From Helicobacter pylori (lineage in GTDB: Bacteria; Campylobacterota; Campylobacteria; Campylobacterales; Helicobacteraceae): a DNA stretch of 64,000 nt. The notes under the pieces were generated by a model, which was not told where the DNA came from, ran no database searches, and was given only the letters and a program-made list of their open reading frames with translations. Made by a program: the position numbers and the translations under genes. Shown here in pieces: positions 19,993 through 29,602 of the stretch (positions are counted from its first letter, which is position 1; every line of letters starts with the position of its first letter). The stretch is taken from contig CP032039.1 of the NCBI GenBank assembly GCA_008032935.1, positions 992,001-1,056,000 on the forward strand. Direction: 5' to 3'.

Positions 19993-21438
19993 ATGAGAAT
20001 TTTACAAAGGGCTTTGACTTTTGAAGACGTGTTGATGGTGCCTAGAAAGTCCAGCGTTTTACCTAAAGATGTGAGCTTAAAGTCTCGCCTAACTAAAAAC
20101 ATTCGTTTGAATATCCCCTTTATTAGCGCGGCTATGGATACGGTTACAGAGCATAAAACCGCTATTGCTATGGCGCGCCTTGGGGGTATTGGCATCGTGC
20201 ATAAAAACATGGATATTCAAACGCAAGTCAAAGAAATCACTAAGGTTAAAAAAAGCGAGAGTGGGGTGATTAATGATCCTATTTTTATCCATGCGCACAG
20301 GACGCTAGCGGACGCTAAAGTCATAACGGACAATTATAAGATTTCAGGCGTGCCTGTGGTAGATGATAAGGGGTTGTTGATTGGGATTTTAACCAACAGA
20401 GACGTGCGTTTTGAAACCGATTTGAGTAAAAAAGTGGGCGATGTGATGACTAAAATGCCTTTAGTTACCGCTCATGTGGGCATTAGTTTGGATGAAGCGA
20501 GCGATTTGATGCACAAGCATAAGATTGAAAAATTGCCCATTGTGGATAAAGATAATGTTTTAAAAGGCTTGATCACGATCAAGGACATTCAAAAACGCAT
20601 TGAATACCCTGAGGCCAATAAAGATGATTTTGGGAGGTTGAGAGTGGGGGCGGCTATTGGAGTGGGGCAGTTGGATAGGGCTGAAATGTTAGTTAAAGCG
20701 GGGGTGGATGCGTTGGTGCTAGACAGCGCACATGGGCATTCAGCGAATATTTTACACACTTTAGAAGAGATTAAAAAAAGCTTGGTAGTGGATGTGATTG
20801 TGGGGAATGTGGTAACTAAAGAAGCCACAAGCGATTTAATTAGCGCGGGAGCGGACGCTATTAAAGTGGGTATTGGGCCAGGAAGCATTTGCACCACTAG
20901 GATTGTGGCCGGGGTGGGAATGCCTCAAGTGAGCGCGATTGATAATTGCGTAGAAGTGGCGTCTAAATTTGATATTCCTGTGATTGCAGATGGAGGGATT
21001 CGCTATTCAGGCGATGTGGCTAAGGCTTTGGCTTTGGGGGCATCAAGCGTGATGATAGGCTCTTTACTCGCTGGCACAGAAGAATCTCCAGGGGATTTTA
21101 TGATTTACCAAGGGAGGCAATATAAAAGCTATAGGGGCATGGGCAGCATTGGGGCTATGACAAAAGGGAGCTCTGATAGGTATTTTCAAGAGGGCGTGGC
21201 GAGTGAAAAGTTAGTCCCAGAAGGCATTGAGGGGCGTGTGCCTTATCGTGGTAAGGTTTCGGATATGATTTTCCAATTAGTAGGGGGCGTGCGCTCTTCT
21301 ATGGGGTATCAGGGGGCGAAAAATATTTTGGAATTGTATCAAAACGCTGAATTTGTAGAAATCACTAGCGCAGGATTAAAAGAAAGCCATGTGCATGGCG
21401 TGGATATCACTAAAGAAGCCCCTAATTATTATGGGTGA
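19993..21438 (+). CDS. guaB: Inosine-5'-monophosphate dehydrogenase GuaB
   Basis: Oxidises IMP to XMP, the committed step to GMP. TIM barrel: LTFEDVLMVPRKS at the N-terminus; the active-site loop GPGSICTTRIVAGVG carries the catalytic Cys; flap SSDRYFQEG and EGIEGRVPYRG supply the Arg/Tyr. Two CBS domains (about residues 90-205), including VGDVMTKMPLVTAHV, are inserted as usual. 481 aa, typical. A strong hairpin follows at 21469-21502. Confidence 0.97.
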   Translation: MRILQRALTFEDVLMVPRKSSVLPKDVSLKSRLTKNIRLNIPFISAAMDTVTEHKTAIAMARLGGIGIVHKNMDIQTQVKEITKVKKSESGVINDPIFIHAHRTLADAKVITDNYKISGVPVVDDKGLLIGILTNRDVRFETDLSKKVGDVMTKMPLVTAHVGISLDEASDLMHKHKIEKLPIVDKDNVLKGLITIKDIQKRIEYPEANKDDFGRLRVGAAIGVGQLDRAEMLVKAGVDALVLDSAHGHSANILHTLEEIKKSLVVDVIVGNVVTKEATSDLISAGADAIKVGIGPGSICTTRIVAGVGMPQVSAIDNCVEVASKFDIPVIADGGIRYSGDVAKALALGASSVMIGSLLAGTEESPGDFMIYQGRQYKSYRGMGSIGAMTKGSSDRYFQEGVASEKLVPEGIEGRVPYRGKVSDMIFQLVGGVRSSMGYQGAKNILELYQNAEFVEITSAGLKESHVHGVDITKEAPNYYG

Positions 21439-21468
21439 ATTTTAAAAGAAAACAAGACAAATCGTTAG

Positions 21469-21502
21469 AAAACTCGTTAAAAAGCTTGATTTAATGAGTT
21501 TT
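21469..21502 (+). terminator. Terminator hairpin after guaB
   Basis: AAAACTCGTTAAA (21469-21481) pairs with TTTAATGAGTTTT (21490-21502) with one G-T pair and an 8-nt loop; the 3' arm ends in Ts. It lies 30 bp after the guaB stop. Confidence 0.65.
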
Positions 21503-21516
21503 TAAAACTTAATTGC

Positions 21517-21522
21517 TACAAT
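21517..21522 (+). promoter_or_regulatory. Possible -10 element for atpB
   Basis: TACAAT lies 38-43 bp before the atpB start, just after the guaB terminator. Confidence 0.4.
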
Positions 21523-21559
21523 TAAGGAAATTTTCAATAAGGCTTAGAGAAACTTTTTC

Positions 21560-22240
21560 ATGGAACACAGAGTATTTACTATTGCTAATTTTTTTAGCTC
21601 CAATCATGATTTTATCACCGGGTTTTTTGTTGTTTTGACAGCGGTTTTGATGTTTTTAATCTCGCTTGGCGCGTCGCGCAAAATGCAAATGGTGCCTATG
21701 GGTTTGCAGAATGTGTATGAGAGCATCATTAGCGCGATTTTGAGCGTGGCTAAGGATATTATAGGCGAAGAATTAGCCCGCAAATACTTCCCCCTAGCTG
21801 GCACGATCGCTTTGTATGTCTTTTTTTCTAACATGATAGGCATTATTCCTGGCTTTGAATCCCCTACGGCTAGCTGGAGCTTTACGCTGGTTTTAGCGCT
21901 GATTGTGTTTTTTTATTACCATTTTGAAGGCATCAGAGTGCAGGGCTTTTTTAAGTATTTCGCTCATTTTGCAGGCCCTGTGAAGTGGCTCGCCCCTTTC
22001 ATGTTCCCTATTGAGATCATCTCGCATTTTTCTAGGATCGTGTCTTTATCGTTTCGTTTGTTTGGGAATATCAAGGGCGATGACATGTTCTTGCTCATCA
22101 TGCTTTTGTTAGTGCCTTGGGCGGTTCCTGTAGCGCCCTTTATGGTCTTGTTTTTTATGGGGATTTTACAAGCTTTTGTTTTTATGATCCTCACTTATGT
22201 GTATTTGGCAGGGGCTGTTTTAACCGATGAAGGGCATTAA
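21560..22240 (+). CDS. atpB: ATP synthase F0 subunit a
   Basis: Proton-channel subunit of F0 in the inner membrane. Five to six hydrophobic helices are visible, with the essential Arg in [14 protein letters not shown] and the C-terminal helix region [19 protein letters not shown]. 226 aa, usual for epsilonproteobacteria. It stands apart from the main atp operon. It has its own -10 and is followed by a G-rich hairpin repeat. Confidence 0.97.
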   Translation: MEHRVFTIANFFSSNHDFITGFFVVLTAVLMFLISLGASRKMQMVPMGLQNVYESIISAILSVAKDIIGEELARKYFPLAGTIALYVFFSNMIGIIPGFESPTASWSFTLVLALIVFFYYHFEGIRVQGFFKYFAHFAGPVKWLAPFMFPIEIISHFSRIVSLSFRLFGNIKGDDMFLLIMLLLVPWAVPVAPFMVLFFMGILQAFVFMILTYVYLAGAVLTDEGH

Positions 22241-22300
22241 ACAAAGCGTCCTTGTTTGGCTTTGATATGGTGTTTTAAACTTTGCTTCATGGTAAAGCTT

Positions 22301-22385
22301 TTAAAAGGATAGGGGGGGTGGTTTTGAAACCATATTCCCCTTATCCCTTAATAACGCTTTTTAAAATTACCGCTTGCTTGTGTAA
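22301..22385 (+). repeat. Intergenic G/C-run hairpin repeat, copy R3
   Basis: Lies in the 323-bp gap between atpB and the RRM gene. GGATAGGGG (22307-22315) pairs with CCCCTTATCC (22337-22346), with an inner GGTTTTGAAACC hairpin. The downstream part AACGCTTTTTAAAATTACCGCTTG matches the tail of copy R1. It may also terminate atpB transcription. Confidence 0.6.
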
Positions 22386-22423
22386 GTTCTATTTTATTAT
22401 CAATACCCAATTTTAATAGCTTT

Positions 22424-22429
22424 TATAAT
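22424..22429 (+). promoter_or_regulatory. -10 element for the RRM protein gene
   Basis: TATAAT at 22424-22429 would give a long leader of about 125 nt before the TTG start. The leader contains an ACTTCT/AGAAGT inverted repeat; whether it regulates is unknown. Confidence 0.45.
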
Positions 22430-22563
22430 TTTTTAAGCAATCATTAGATAAAATCTACCATACTTCTGTTTTGGATGTGTTTGGGTTTTAGAAGTGTTAC
22501 TTTTTTATAACTTTTTCATATTCTTATGGGTATGTTGTCATTTTTTTACCGGAGAATTTTATC

Positions 22564-22812
22564 TTGAAAAACATTTATGTAGGGAATTTGGTTTATAGCG
22601 CTACCAGTGAGCAAGTCAAGGAGCTTTTCAGTCAATTTGGCAAAGTGTTTAATGTCAAACTGATCTATGACAGAGAAACGAAGAAACCTAAAGGTTTTGG
22701 CTTTGTAGAAATGCAAGAAGAGGGCGTTAGGGAAGCGATTGCTAAATTAGACAATACGGATTTTATGGGCAGAACGATTAGGGTAACCGAAGCCAATCCT
22801 AAAAAGTCTTAA
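22564..22812 (+). CDS. RRM-type RNA-binding protein
   Basis: 82-aa single RNA-recognition-motif protein, related to the small cyanobacterial/epsilonproteobacterial Rbp family. RNP2 is IYVGNL and RNP1 is KGFGFVEM, with conserved aromatic positions. Start is TTG at 22564 after ACCGGAGAATTTTATC (GGAG SD). It probably acts in RNA metabolism or post-transcriptional control; targets cannot be inferred. A hairpin (22821-22851) follows. Confidence 0.95.
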   Translation: MKNIYVGNLVYSATSEQVKELFSQFGKVFNVKLIYDRETKKPKGFGFVEMQEEGVREAIAKLDNTDFMGRTIRVTEANPKKS

Positions 22813-22820
22813 TCTTAAAG

Positions 22821-22851
22821 CATTAGAAAATTAGAAAATAGTTTTCTAATG
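22821..22851 (+). terminator. Hairpin after the RRM gene
   Basis: CATTAGAAAA (22821-22830) pairs perfectly with TTTTCTAATG (22842-22851), 11-nt loop, 8 bp after the stop codon. Likely terminator, although no U-tract follows. Confidence 0.5.
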
Positions 22852-23030
22852 TGCTCCATTCTCTTAATGCGTCTTATCTAGATCGCACATAGAAGCTAAA
22901 AGAGGCTATAAACTCTTTTGAAATCCATTTAAAAATTCAATCCATTCTAAAAAGCGGTTAAAAACTGGTTTTGTTCCAATCAAATAAGGACAACTTTAAA
23001 ACGCTCGTTGGTATTTTTTACAATTTTTAT

Positions 23031-23852
23031 TTATACAAACTGCCACCATTTCAAAAATTTAAAATGGAGTTCTCTCATTAGAGCGATTTTAGGGCTATAG
23101 GGTTCTTCTTTTCGCACTATCGTAGAGATTTGCTCATCATCAGCGATCACAAAAGGTTGTAACACCAGATTTTTCACGCCATGGATAAAAGTAGCGTCCA
23201 TTATCGTATCCACAGGAACAACCCATTTTCGGCTGTGTTTCAAAAAAACTTTGGCAATCTTTGGCGTGATCACATAGCCTTGCGTCCCCACCCCATGGCT
23301 ATAAGCCTTAATGATTCCCACACGCTCTTGTATCTCGTGGTTTTTATGGCTCAATGGCTCACTTTTTACACTGGCATCATACAACAAATGCAAGCGGATA
23401 TAGCCTAACTCTTGGATGTGTTTTTCTAAAAAATCCAAGCCCTCTTTAAAATCCTCTTTCAAGGTTATATCGTCTTCTAAAATACAAATAGGCTCACCTA
23501 ACTCTATGCATTTTTGCCACAAGGAATAATGGCTCGCATAGCACCCAAGTTCCCCCAAGCTCATAAACTTCGCATGGTATTTTAAAGCGTAATAAAACTT
23601 AGAAACCTCACTGATAGGATTGGTTGTAATCCCCCCCATGCCTTTGATGTTTTGCGTGATGAAATAAGGGTGTAAATGCTTTTTCACTAAGGGGTGCAAC
23701 CCGCCTTCAAAAGTTTTAGAATAAATCGCATCAAAAATTTGTGCTTGGTGGTGGGTGGCATCGATGCTATTGAGTAAAGTCGTGGTGTCTCTAAAAACCA
23801 AACCAAATGTATCGCACACTTTTTGATTTAAAGAAATGATAAAAACACGCAA
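23031..23852 (-). CDS. GT25-family LPS galactosyltransferase (beta-1,4-GalT type)
   Basis: Glycosyltransferase family 25 (Lex2B/LgtB type). In H. pylori the enzyme at this locus adds beta-1,4-galactose to GlcNAc, building the type 2 Lewis backbone of LPS O-antigen; I recognise it by sequence and position. Motifs: RVFIISLN at the N-terminus, LGELGCYASHYSLWQKCIEL, the acidic ICILEDDITL, VGTQGYVITPKIAKVFLK, and PVDTIMDATFIHG. 273 aa. Start codon is TTG with GGAG 8 bp upstream. A paralogue lies at 42062-42907. The G-rich repeat R2 lies upstream. Confidence 0.9.
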   Translation of the reverse strand: MRVFIISLNQKVCDTFGLVFRDTTTLLNSIDATHHQAQIFDAIYSKTFEGGLHPLVKKHLHPYFITQNIKGMGGITTNPISEVSKFYYALKYHAKFMSLGELGCYASHYSLWQKCIELGEPICILEDDITLKEDFKEGLDFLEKHIQELGYIRLHLLYDASVKSEPLSHKNHEIQERVGIIKAYSHGVGTQGYVITPKIAKVFLKHSRKWVVPVDTIMDATFIHGVKNLVLQPFVIADDEQISTIVRKEEPYSPKIALMRELHFKFLKWWQFV

Positions 23853-23879
23853 AGCTTAAACTCCCATAATTTTTAATAG

Positions 23880-24050
23880 AGTATATCGTTTTTAGGCTCT
23901 GTTTTACAATAAAACTCTTAAGAGAATAGGGGGTATTAAAATAATTCTCCCCCTACAGCCCCCAACTAAATCCCCACAACCCCCTAAGGAGCGCTTTTTT
24001 GATCAAACAAGTTCTTTTATTATATTGATTGTAAAAAATGTTTTGAGCGT
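23880..24050 (-). repeat. Intergenic G/C-run hairpin repeat, copy R2, with possible G-quadruplex
   Basis: Fills much of the 355-bp gap between the GT25 gene and trxB. TAGGGGG (23927-23933) pairs with CCCCCTA (23949-23955). On the minus strand four G tracts (23984-23980, 23975-23972, 23963-23959, 23953-23949) with loops of 4, 8 and 5 nt could form a G-quadruplex. Both ends resemble copy R1. Confidence 0.7.
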
Positions 24051-24173
24051 TTTTAAATTTTGTGATCAATATTTAATCAAAACAAAGCAAGAGAACGAAA
24101 TCGCATTGCAATTAAACAAAAAACTAAAATACATTACAAGCTTTGAAAATCCAATGAATGTTTGAAGTGAGAA

Positions 24174-24201
24174 CTTATAACCCTAAATCTAGGGTTATAA
24201 G
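24174..24201 (-). terminator. Perfect 12-bp hairpin after trxB
   Basis: CTTATAACCCTA (24174-24185) and TAGGGTTATAAG (24190-24201) are perfect inverted repeats with a 4-nt AATC loop, 6 bp beyond the trxB stop. There is no strong U-tract, but the position fits a terminator of trxA-trxB. Confidence 0.65.
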
Positions 24202-24207
24202 CTTGAT

Positions 24208-25143
24208 TTAATGGTGTTCTAAATAAGAAATCACGCTTAAGGCTGCCGTAGCGCCATCGCTTGCAGCACAAACCACTTGCTTAGGGGCAAAAATGCGAAT
24301 ATCTCCTGCCGCAAACAAGCCCTGAACATTCGTCTTCATGGAAAAATCCACGACAACAGATCCGTATTCATCGCATTTGCATAGCATGGAGTTATCTTCT
24401 TGTTTCAACACGGCGTTATTCACATCATAACCCACAAAAATAAAAAATCCCGGCACAACCAATTCTCTTGTTTCGTTAGTGGCTGTGTTTTTAATGCTTA
24501 AAGAAGACACGCCAGAAGCATCGCCCTTGATTTCTTCTACCACATAAGGGGTTAAAAACTCAATCTTATCATTGTTTTTAGCATGCTCTAAAGTGATAGG
24601 TGCACACCTAAAACCATCTCTTCTGTGGATGAGATAGACTTTTTTGCAGATGTTGGCTAGATAAATCGCCTCTTCTACGGCGGTATCGCCCCCACCAAGC
24701 ACCGCTACTTCCTTATTTTTGTAAAAGAAGCCATCGCATGTCGCACAAGTGCTCACGCCTTTACCCCAATATTCTGACTCGCCCTTGATGCCTGTGCGTT
24801 TAGGGCTACCACCGGTAGCGATGATCACGCTCTTAGCTTCAAAAGTCTTGCCGTCTTCTGCCAAAATAACAAAATGAGAGCCTTTTTTAGAAACCCTTTG
24901 AATAGCGGTCATTTCATGCTTTAAGCCAAAGCGGAAGCACTGCTCCTGCCATGGTTGCATGAAATCCAACCCGCTCACCACTTCCTTAACGCCCGGATAG
25001 TTTTCAATCTCACTACTGCCAGTGATTTGCCCCCCAGGCATTCCTTTCTCAAATAAAACGGCGTTTTTAACACCGCCTCTAGTGGCATAAAGCCCCGCAC
25101 TCAAACCCGCAGGACCACCTCCAATAATCGCGCAATCTATCAT
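24208..25143 (-). CDS. trxB: Thioredoxin reductase TrxB
   Basis: FAD/NADPH enzyme that reduces thioredoxin and supports H. pylori peroxiredoxin-based oxidative defence. FAD motif [17 protein letters not shown] at the N-terminus, redox disulfide CATCDG, NADPH motif [13 protein letters not shown], and the C-terminal FAD motif AAGDIR. 311 aa, typical of low-molecular-weight reductases. It follows trxA by 5 bp in the same operon. Confidence 0.97.
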   Translation of the reverse strand: MIDCAIIGGGPAGLSAGLYATRGGVKNAVLFEKGMPGGQITGSSEIENYPGVKEVVSGLDFMQPWQEQCFRFGLKHEMTAIQRVSKKGSHFVILAEDGKTFEAKSVIIATGGSPKRTGIKGESEYWGKGVSTCATCDGFFYKNKEVAVLGGGDTAVEEAIYLANICKKVYLIHRRDGFRCAPITLEHAKNNDKIEFLTPYVVEEIKGDASGVSSLSIKNTATNETRELVVPGFFIFVGYDVNNAVLKQEDNSMLCKCDEYGSVVVDFSMKTNVQGLFAAGDIRIFAPKQVVCAASDGATAALSVISYLEHH

Positions 25144-25148
25144 GGCTA

Positions 25149-25469
25149 CTAGCCTAGAAGTTTGTTCAATTGCTCTTTTAAAGCAACTTTAGTTTGCACG
25201 CCCACCAACTGATGAACGACTTCGCCATCTTTTGTGAATAAAAGCGTAGGAATGCTTCTAATCCCAAATTTCGCGCTCAATTCTTCTTGCTCATCGGTAT
25301 TGACTTTACAAATCTTAGCCTTACCTTGATATTCGCTAGCTAATTCATCAATCACAGGGGATAGCATCTTGCAAGGACCACACCATGGCGCCCAAAAATC
25401 CACTAACGCAACCCCTTTTTTAATGGTGCTTTCAAAATTTTCTTCAGTTAATTCAATATAGTGACTCAT
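25149..25469 (-). CDS. trxA: Thioredoxin TrxA
   Basis: 106-aa classical thioredoxin with active site WAPWCGPCK, the cis-Pro segment IRSIPTLL and C-terminal [12 protein letters not shown]. Electron donor for alkyl hydroperoxide reductase, ribonucleotide reductase and other reductases. SD AGGAG lies just upstream of ATG. A possible -10 is at 25509-25514. It is the first gene of trxA-trxB. Confidence 0.97.
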   Translation of the reverse strand: MSHYIELTEENFESTIKKGVALVDFWAPWCGPCKMLSPVIDELASEYQGKAKICKVNTDEQEELSAKFGIRSIPTLLFTKDGEVVHQLVGVQTKVALKEQLNKLLG

Positions 25470-25508
25470 TGGTTACTCCTAAATATTCTATGATTTTGAT
25501 TAACGATG

Positions 25509-25514
25509 ATCATA
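25509..25514 (-). promoter_or_regulatory. Possible -10 element of the trxA-trxB operon
   Basis: The minus strand reads TATGAT about 40 bp upstream of the trxA start codon. Confidence 0.35.
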
Positions 25515-25560
25515 TTATCTTAAGAATGTTAATGAAATCGCATGGGTTTTGGATAAAAAT

Positions 25561-25905
25561 TTAAAAAGTGATATTTTCTAAAAGCTCAAATTTACCATTT
25601 TTCACAATGAGGGCGTCAATGCAAAAATCGCTGTTGGGATCTTTTTGAGACAAATAACAGCGGATCGTTTTGATCATCTTTCTTAATTTACTCGGCGTGA
25701 TCGCATAAATGGGATCAAAATTTTCCCCACTTTTGACTTCAATGAAATGCAAAACCCCTTTTTTCAAAGCGATAATATCAATTTCGCCAAATTGTGAAAA
25801 GAAGTTCCTCTCCACCATTTCAAAGCCCAACGATTTTAAAAACCCGCAAGCCTCTTCTTCAGCCTTCAAGCCCTTTTCTCTATGTTTGTTGTTCAAAAAA
25901 CGCAT
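25561..25905 (-). CDS. YraN/UPF0102-family nuclease-like protein
   Basis: 114 aa of the UPF0102/YraN family, which has a restriction-endonuclease-like fold. Family core: [19 protein letters not shown], then [20 protein letters not shown] containing the D...ExK residues expected of this fold. Biological role is not established in general. ATG directly follows the hom TGA (TGAATG), so it is coupled to hom. Confidence 0.9.
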   Translation of the reverse strand: MRFLNNKHREKGLKAEEEACGFLKSLGFEMVERNFFSQFGEIDIIALKKGVLHFIEVKSGENFDPIYAITPSKLRKMIKTIRCYLSQKDPNSDFCIDALIVKNGKFELLENITF

Positions 25906-27171
25906 TCAATTTTCCAAACGGATCATTTTAGGGGTATCCAACACGCTTTGTAGATTTTCAAGCTCTTTAAGGGCGTTCAGCATAGACTTTTCGTTGGTGG
26001 TGTGCGTGGAAAATAAGATTTTAGCTTTGTTGGAATGCGGGATTTCTTTTTGTAAGACATTGTTGAGTGAAATATCATTTTGGGCTAAAATCGCGCTGAT
26101 TTGAGAAAAAACCCCTTTTTCATCGCTCACTAACAAGCGCGCATAATAAGCGCATTGGATTTCTTCTTTAGGTTTTAGGGGGAGTTTTTGAGGGGTTTCA
26201 AAGCCCAGCATTAAAGAGCTTTTTTTCCTTGCGATTTCTATAATATCGCTAATGACCGCGCTTGCGGTAGGCTCTCCCCCAGCCCCAGCCCCATAATACA
26301 AAGTCTCGCCCACCTTATCTCCTATAACGCTGATAGCGTTCATCACCCCATCCACTTTAGAGAGCATGCATTCGTTTTTAATCATGCTTGGATGCACCCT
26401 TAATTCAATGCAATCTGGGTGTTTTTTAGCGATGCCTAAAAGTTTGATGCTATAACCAAACTCTTTGGCAAACTCCATGTCGTCTGGCTCTATCTTTTCA
26501 ATGCCTTCAATCAAAATTTCTTCTAATTTCGCATCAATGCCATACGCTAAAGACGCTAAAATCAACAATTTGTGCGCCGCATCAATGCCCTTAATGTCAA
26601 ATTCAGGGTTCAATTCCGCATAGCCTAAATGCTGCGCGTCTTTCAAAGCGTCCTTAAAACTCGCTTGATTTTTAAACATCTGGCTTAAAATGTAATTGCT
26701 CGTGCCGTTTAAAATCCCTTTAAAAGAAAGGATGTGATTAGCGCTCAAGCCGTCTTTTAAAGCCTTGATAATAGGGATACCCCCACACACGCTCGCTTCA
26801 AAGCCTATGGGGGTGTTTTTAGCGGTTTGCTCTAATTCATAGCGGTGGTACGCTAACATGGCTTTATTGGCTGTAACGAAGGCTTTTTGTTTGGCTAAAG
26901 TTTTTTTAGCTAAAAGATAAGGTGCTTCCACCCCACCCATAAGCTCCACGACAATATCAATTTCTTTATCTTCTATTAGGCTTTCTAAATCATCACTGAT
27001 TTCAAAAGCATAGCCCTTGTGTTTTTTCACGTCTCGCACCACCGCTTTTTTGATTTTAATTTCCACACCGGCCCTGTCTTTGATGATTTCTTGATTTTCT
27101 TGTAAGATTTTAGCGACCGCGCTCCCCACACACCCTAAACCCACAAGCCCTATATTCAATCTTTTTTTCAT
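25906..27171 (-). CDS. hom: Homoserine dehydrogenase
   Basis: Reduces aspartate semialdehyde to homoserine for threonine and methionine synthesis. NAD(P) motif [16 protein letters not shown], catalytic segment [15 protein letters not shown], and [22 protein letters not shown]-terminal ACT-like domain (about residues 345-421) suggests allosteric control by threonine. 421 aa, normal. It is followed with zero spacing by yraN and preceded by uvrC (10 bp). Confidence 0.96.
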   Translation of the reverse strand: MKKRLNIGLVGLGCVGSAVAKILQENQEIIKDRAGVEIKIKKAVVRDVKKHKGYAFEISDDLESLIEDKEIDIVVELMGGVEAPYLLAKKTLAKQKAFVTANKAMLAYHRYELEQTAKNTPIGFEASVCGGIPIIKALKDGLSANHILSFKGILNGTSNYILSQMFKNQASFKDALKDAQHLGYAELNPEFDIKGIDAAHKLLILASLAYGIDAKLEEILIEGIEKIEPDDMEFAKEFGYSIKLLGIAKKHPDCIELRVHPSMIKNECMLSKVDGVMNAISVIGDKVGETLYYGAGAGGEPTASAVISDIIEIARKKSSLMLGFETPQKLPLKPKEEIQCAYYARLLVSDEKGVFSQISAILAQNDISLNNVLQKEIPHSNKAKILFSTHTTNEKSMLNALKELENLQSVLDTPKMIRLEN

Positions 27172-27181
27172 GCTTTTTCCT

Positions 27182-28966
27182 TTAAATTCGTTTTTTTAAA
27201 ACGGCGTTTTTTTCTTGCTCGCTCGCTTTTTCTATCGCTTCAAAACTCCCAAAATAATCCAATAATTTTTTCACGCTGGCTTCTCCTATGCCCTTTTCTT
27301 TTAAAAGAGCGATTTGTTTCATGTTTTTAAGTTTAGTGGATCTGTGGAAGTTTATCGCATACCGGTGGCTTTCATCGCGCAATTTTTGCACCCACTGCAA
27401 GCGTTTGTCGCTAGGGAGCAATTTAAAAGTATTGTTAGGCGTATGGATAATGTCTTTAGTGCCCCCTTTAGAACGATAAGCCTTAGAATCCCTTTTTTCT
27501 TTAGAAATAGCGATCACTTCTACAAAACTCCCGCTGCTTTTTAAAATTTCTAAAGCGATGTTTAATTGCGCCCTCCCTCCATCTATCACCCACAAATTAG
27601 GCGGTGGCTCTTTAGCAAAATCTAAAGCCCTTCTGGTGAGCAATTCGCTCATTTGATCGTATTCGTTAGAGCCTTTTAAATGGTAGCGCCGATAAGAATT
27701 TTTTTGGAAGGCGTTGTTTTCATACACGACCATTCCCCCCACGCATTGGCTGTTTGAATGGTGGCTTGTGTCAAAGATTTCCACCCTATAAGGCATGCAT
27801 TCTAAATTAAAGAGCGATCGCACCTCTTCTAAAATCAGATCTTCATTAGAGGTTTTTTCTTGGCTAAAAATCTCTTGAGCGTTTTTCATAGCGATTTCTA
27901 TTAAAGCGAGCTTATCGCCTTTTTTAGGAATGCTAAGAGCGATTTTTTTAGAATATTGATGAGAGATAAACTCTTGCAATTCTTTAAGCACTTCATTAGA
28001 ACAAGCACTCAATAAGATCTGTTCAGGCATCAAAGGCAAATGCGATTGGTAATGGTTGATAATGGCTTGTTTCATCGCTTCATCGGTGTCAAACCCATTA
28101 AGGGAGTGGATTTTTTCAAACGCCGAAGAAATGATTTTACCCCCACGCATAAACATTTTCACTAACACCGCCTTATTGCTTGCGCCATAAAAAGCAAAAA
28201 TATCCAAATCGTAGAGTTTGGCCAAATCCATGCAAGTGAAGGGGGCGATTTTTTGGATTTTTGCAATCCTGTCCCTGTAAATGAGGGCTTCTTCAAAACG
28301 CAAGTTACTAGAAAGGCGCTCCATTTTCAATTCAAGCTCTTTGATGAGTTTGTCTTTATTTTCAATCATTTCTAAACATTCTTTAGCGATTTTTAAATAC
28401 TCTTCTTTAGTGATTTTATCCTCGCATGGGGCTTTACAACGCTCTATTTGATAAAACATGCATGCCTTTTTATCCTTGATGCAATTTTTCTTTTGAACTA
28501 ACGGGAGCAATTCATACAAACTGTCTAAAATATCCTTAGCCCCGCTCGTAAAAGGGCCAAAATATTTAACGCCAGGCTGTTTTAAAATTTTTCGTGTGAT
28601 TAAAGGGATAGGGAAATCAATAGAAAAATCCATGTAAATATAAGGGTAAGTTTTATCGTCTCTTAAAAGAATGTTGTATTTGGGCTTGAGCTGCTTGATT
28701 AAAGAGTTTTCTAAAATCAAAGCGTCTTGCTCGTTTTCCACTAAAATGGTTTCTAAAAAAGCGATTTGTTTGACCATCATTTGGATGCGTAAGCTAGCAC
28801 GATAATTGGGCGTGATTTCATTATTACGGATGGAAAAATAGCTTTTGATGCGTTTTTTTAAATTTTTCGCTTTACCGATATAGAGCAATTGGCGGTTTTT
28901 ATCAAAATATTGATACACGCCACTGCTATTAGGAAGGTTTTTCAAACTGGACAATAAATCAGCCAT
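27182..28966 (-). CDS. uvrC: Excinuclease ABC subunit C
   Basis: Makes the dual incision in nucleotide excision repair. The N-terminal GIY-YIG nuclease shows [11 protein letters not shown] then [14 protein letters not shown]. The UvrB-interacting UVR motif is near residue 205 ([13 protein letters not shown]). The C-terminal RNase H-like nuclease has [10 protein letters not shown], and the helix-hairpin-helix ends [15 protein letters not shown]. 594 aa, full length. ATG abuts the stop of the upstream unknown gene (TGAATG). Confidence 0.97.
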   Translation of the reverse strand: MADLLSSLKNLPNSSGVYQYFDKNRQLLYIGKAKNLKKRIKSYFSIRNNEITPNYRASLRIQMMVKQIAFLETILVENEQDALILENSLIKQLKPKYNILLRDDKTYPYIYMDFSIDFPIPLITRKILKQPGVKYFGPFTSGAKDILDSLYELLPLVQKKNCIKDKKACMFYQIERCKAPCEDKITKEEYLKIAKECLEMIENKDKLIKELELKMERLSSNLRFEEALIYRDRIAKIQKIAPFTCMDLAKLYDLDIFAFYGASNKAVLVKMFMRGGKIISSAFEKIHSLNGFDTDEAMKQAIINHYQSHLPLMPEQILLSACSNEVLKELQEFISHQYSKKIALSIPKKGDKLALIEIAMKNAQEIFSQEKTSNEDLILEEVRSLFNLECMPYRVEIFDTSHHSNSQCVGGMVVYENNAFQKNSYRRYHLKGSNEYDQMSELLTRRALDFAKEPPPNLWVIDGGRAQLNIALEILKSSGSFVEVIAISKEKRDSKAYRSKGGTKDIIHTPNNTFKLLPSDKRLQWVQKLRDESHRYAINFHRSTKLKNMKQIALLKEKGIGEASVKKLLDYFGSFEAIEKASEQEKNAVLKKRI

Positions 28967-29428
28967 TCATTCCTCAAAAAAACTTCGTTGGTAGTGGATC
29001 AAAGCGCGCGCTTTTTCAAAACATTCATGCAAGCGAGCGTCTTTAATGGGGTTATGGAACAACCCTAAAGCGCTAGGGCGAAAAAATCGGGCTTGTTTTT
29101 TAATAGGGGCATAAAAATTGGCTTTTTCTAGCGCGTCTTTAGGCACATAACCTAAAATTTCTAACCCATTCAACCCGTCAAACCCATAAGCATGCCCTTG
29201 CGTGTTCAAAAAATGGCTGATTTCTTTAGCGAATCGCTGGTTAAATTCCTTAGAAGCCCAAAGATCTTTAAACGCAAAAAGCAATTTAGAATCTTTTATG
29301 AAGATAAAAAGCAAATTTTCTTGTAAACTTAAAGGCATAAAAACCTTAAGCTTTTTGAGTTTCAAAAGGGTTTCAAGCTTTTTATAAGACTTTTTTTGAA
29401 TGAGTAAGGAGAAAATATTTTGTTCCAT
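28967..29428 (-). CDS. Conserved hypothetical protein upstream of uvrC
   Basis: 153 aa, Lys/Phe/Leu-rich, no signal peptide. I see no catalytic motif; short conserved-looking pieces are EILGYVPKDALEKANF and RALIHYQRSFFEE. It is co-transcribed with uvrC (stop and start adjacent). Its first 9 bases overlap, in the opposite direction, the start of a small lipoprotein gene at 29420. Function unknown. Confidence 0.8.
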   Translation of the reverse strand: MEQNIFSLLIQKKSYKKLETLLKLKKLKVFMPLSLQENLLFIFIKDSKLLFAFKDLWASKEFNQRFAKEISHFLNTQGHAYGFDGLNGLEILGYVPKDALEKANFYAPIKKQARFFRPSALGLFHNPIKDARLHECFEKARALIHYQRSFFEE

Positions 29429-29599
29429 AAACTGATCTTAACATGCTTTTTAACGCTTGTGGCAATAACGATTCAAGCTTGCGGCTATAAAGCCCCCCCA
29501 TTCAATGAAAAACCCGCTAAAAAAACTTCAAACAGCTCTAATTCTTCTATGCAAACGCCCACCAATAACACCACGCCAGAATTTTTAAACGAGCCTTAA
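29420..29599 (+). CDS. Small LptM/YifL-like lipoprotein
   Basis: A 59-aa reading frame starting TTG at 29420 with a strong SD (AAGGAG, 29406-29411) at 8-bp spacing and ending TAA at 29597-29599. It begins with a lipoprotein signal: LILTCFLTLVAITIQAC, lipobox IQAC. Immediately after the Cys is GYKAPPF, matching the CGxKGP-type start of YifL/LptM lipoproteins, which in Enterobacteria help LptD maturation. The rest is a Ser/Asn/Thr/Pro-rich tail. Lipoprotein call is strong; the LptM relation is an inference from the short motif. It overlaps the divergent gene at 28967-29428 by 9 bp. Confidence 0.75.
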   Translation: MFHKLILTCFLTLVAITIQACGYKAPPFNEKPAKKTSNSSNSSMQTPTNNTTPEFLNEP

Positions 29600-29602
29600 A
29601 AA

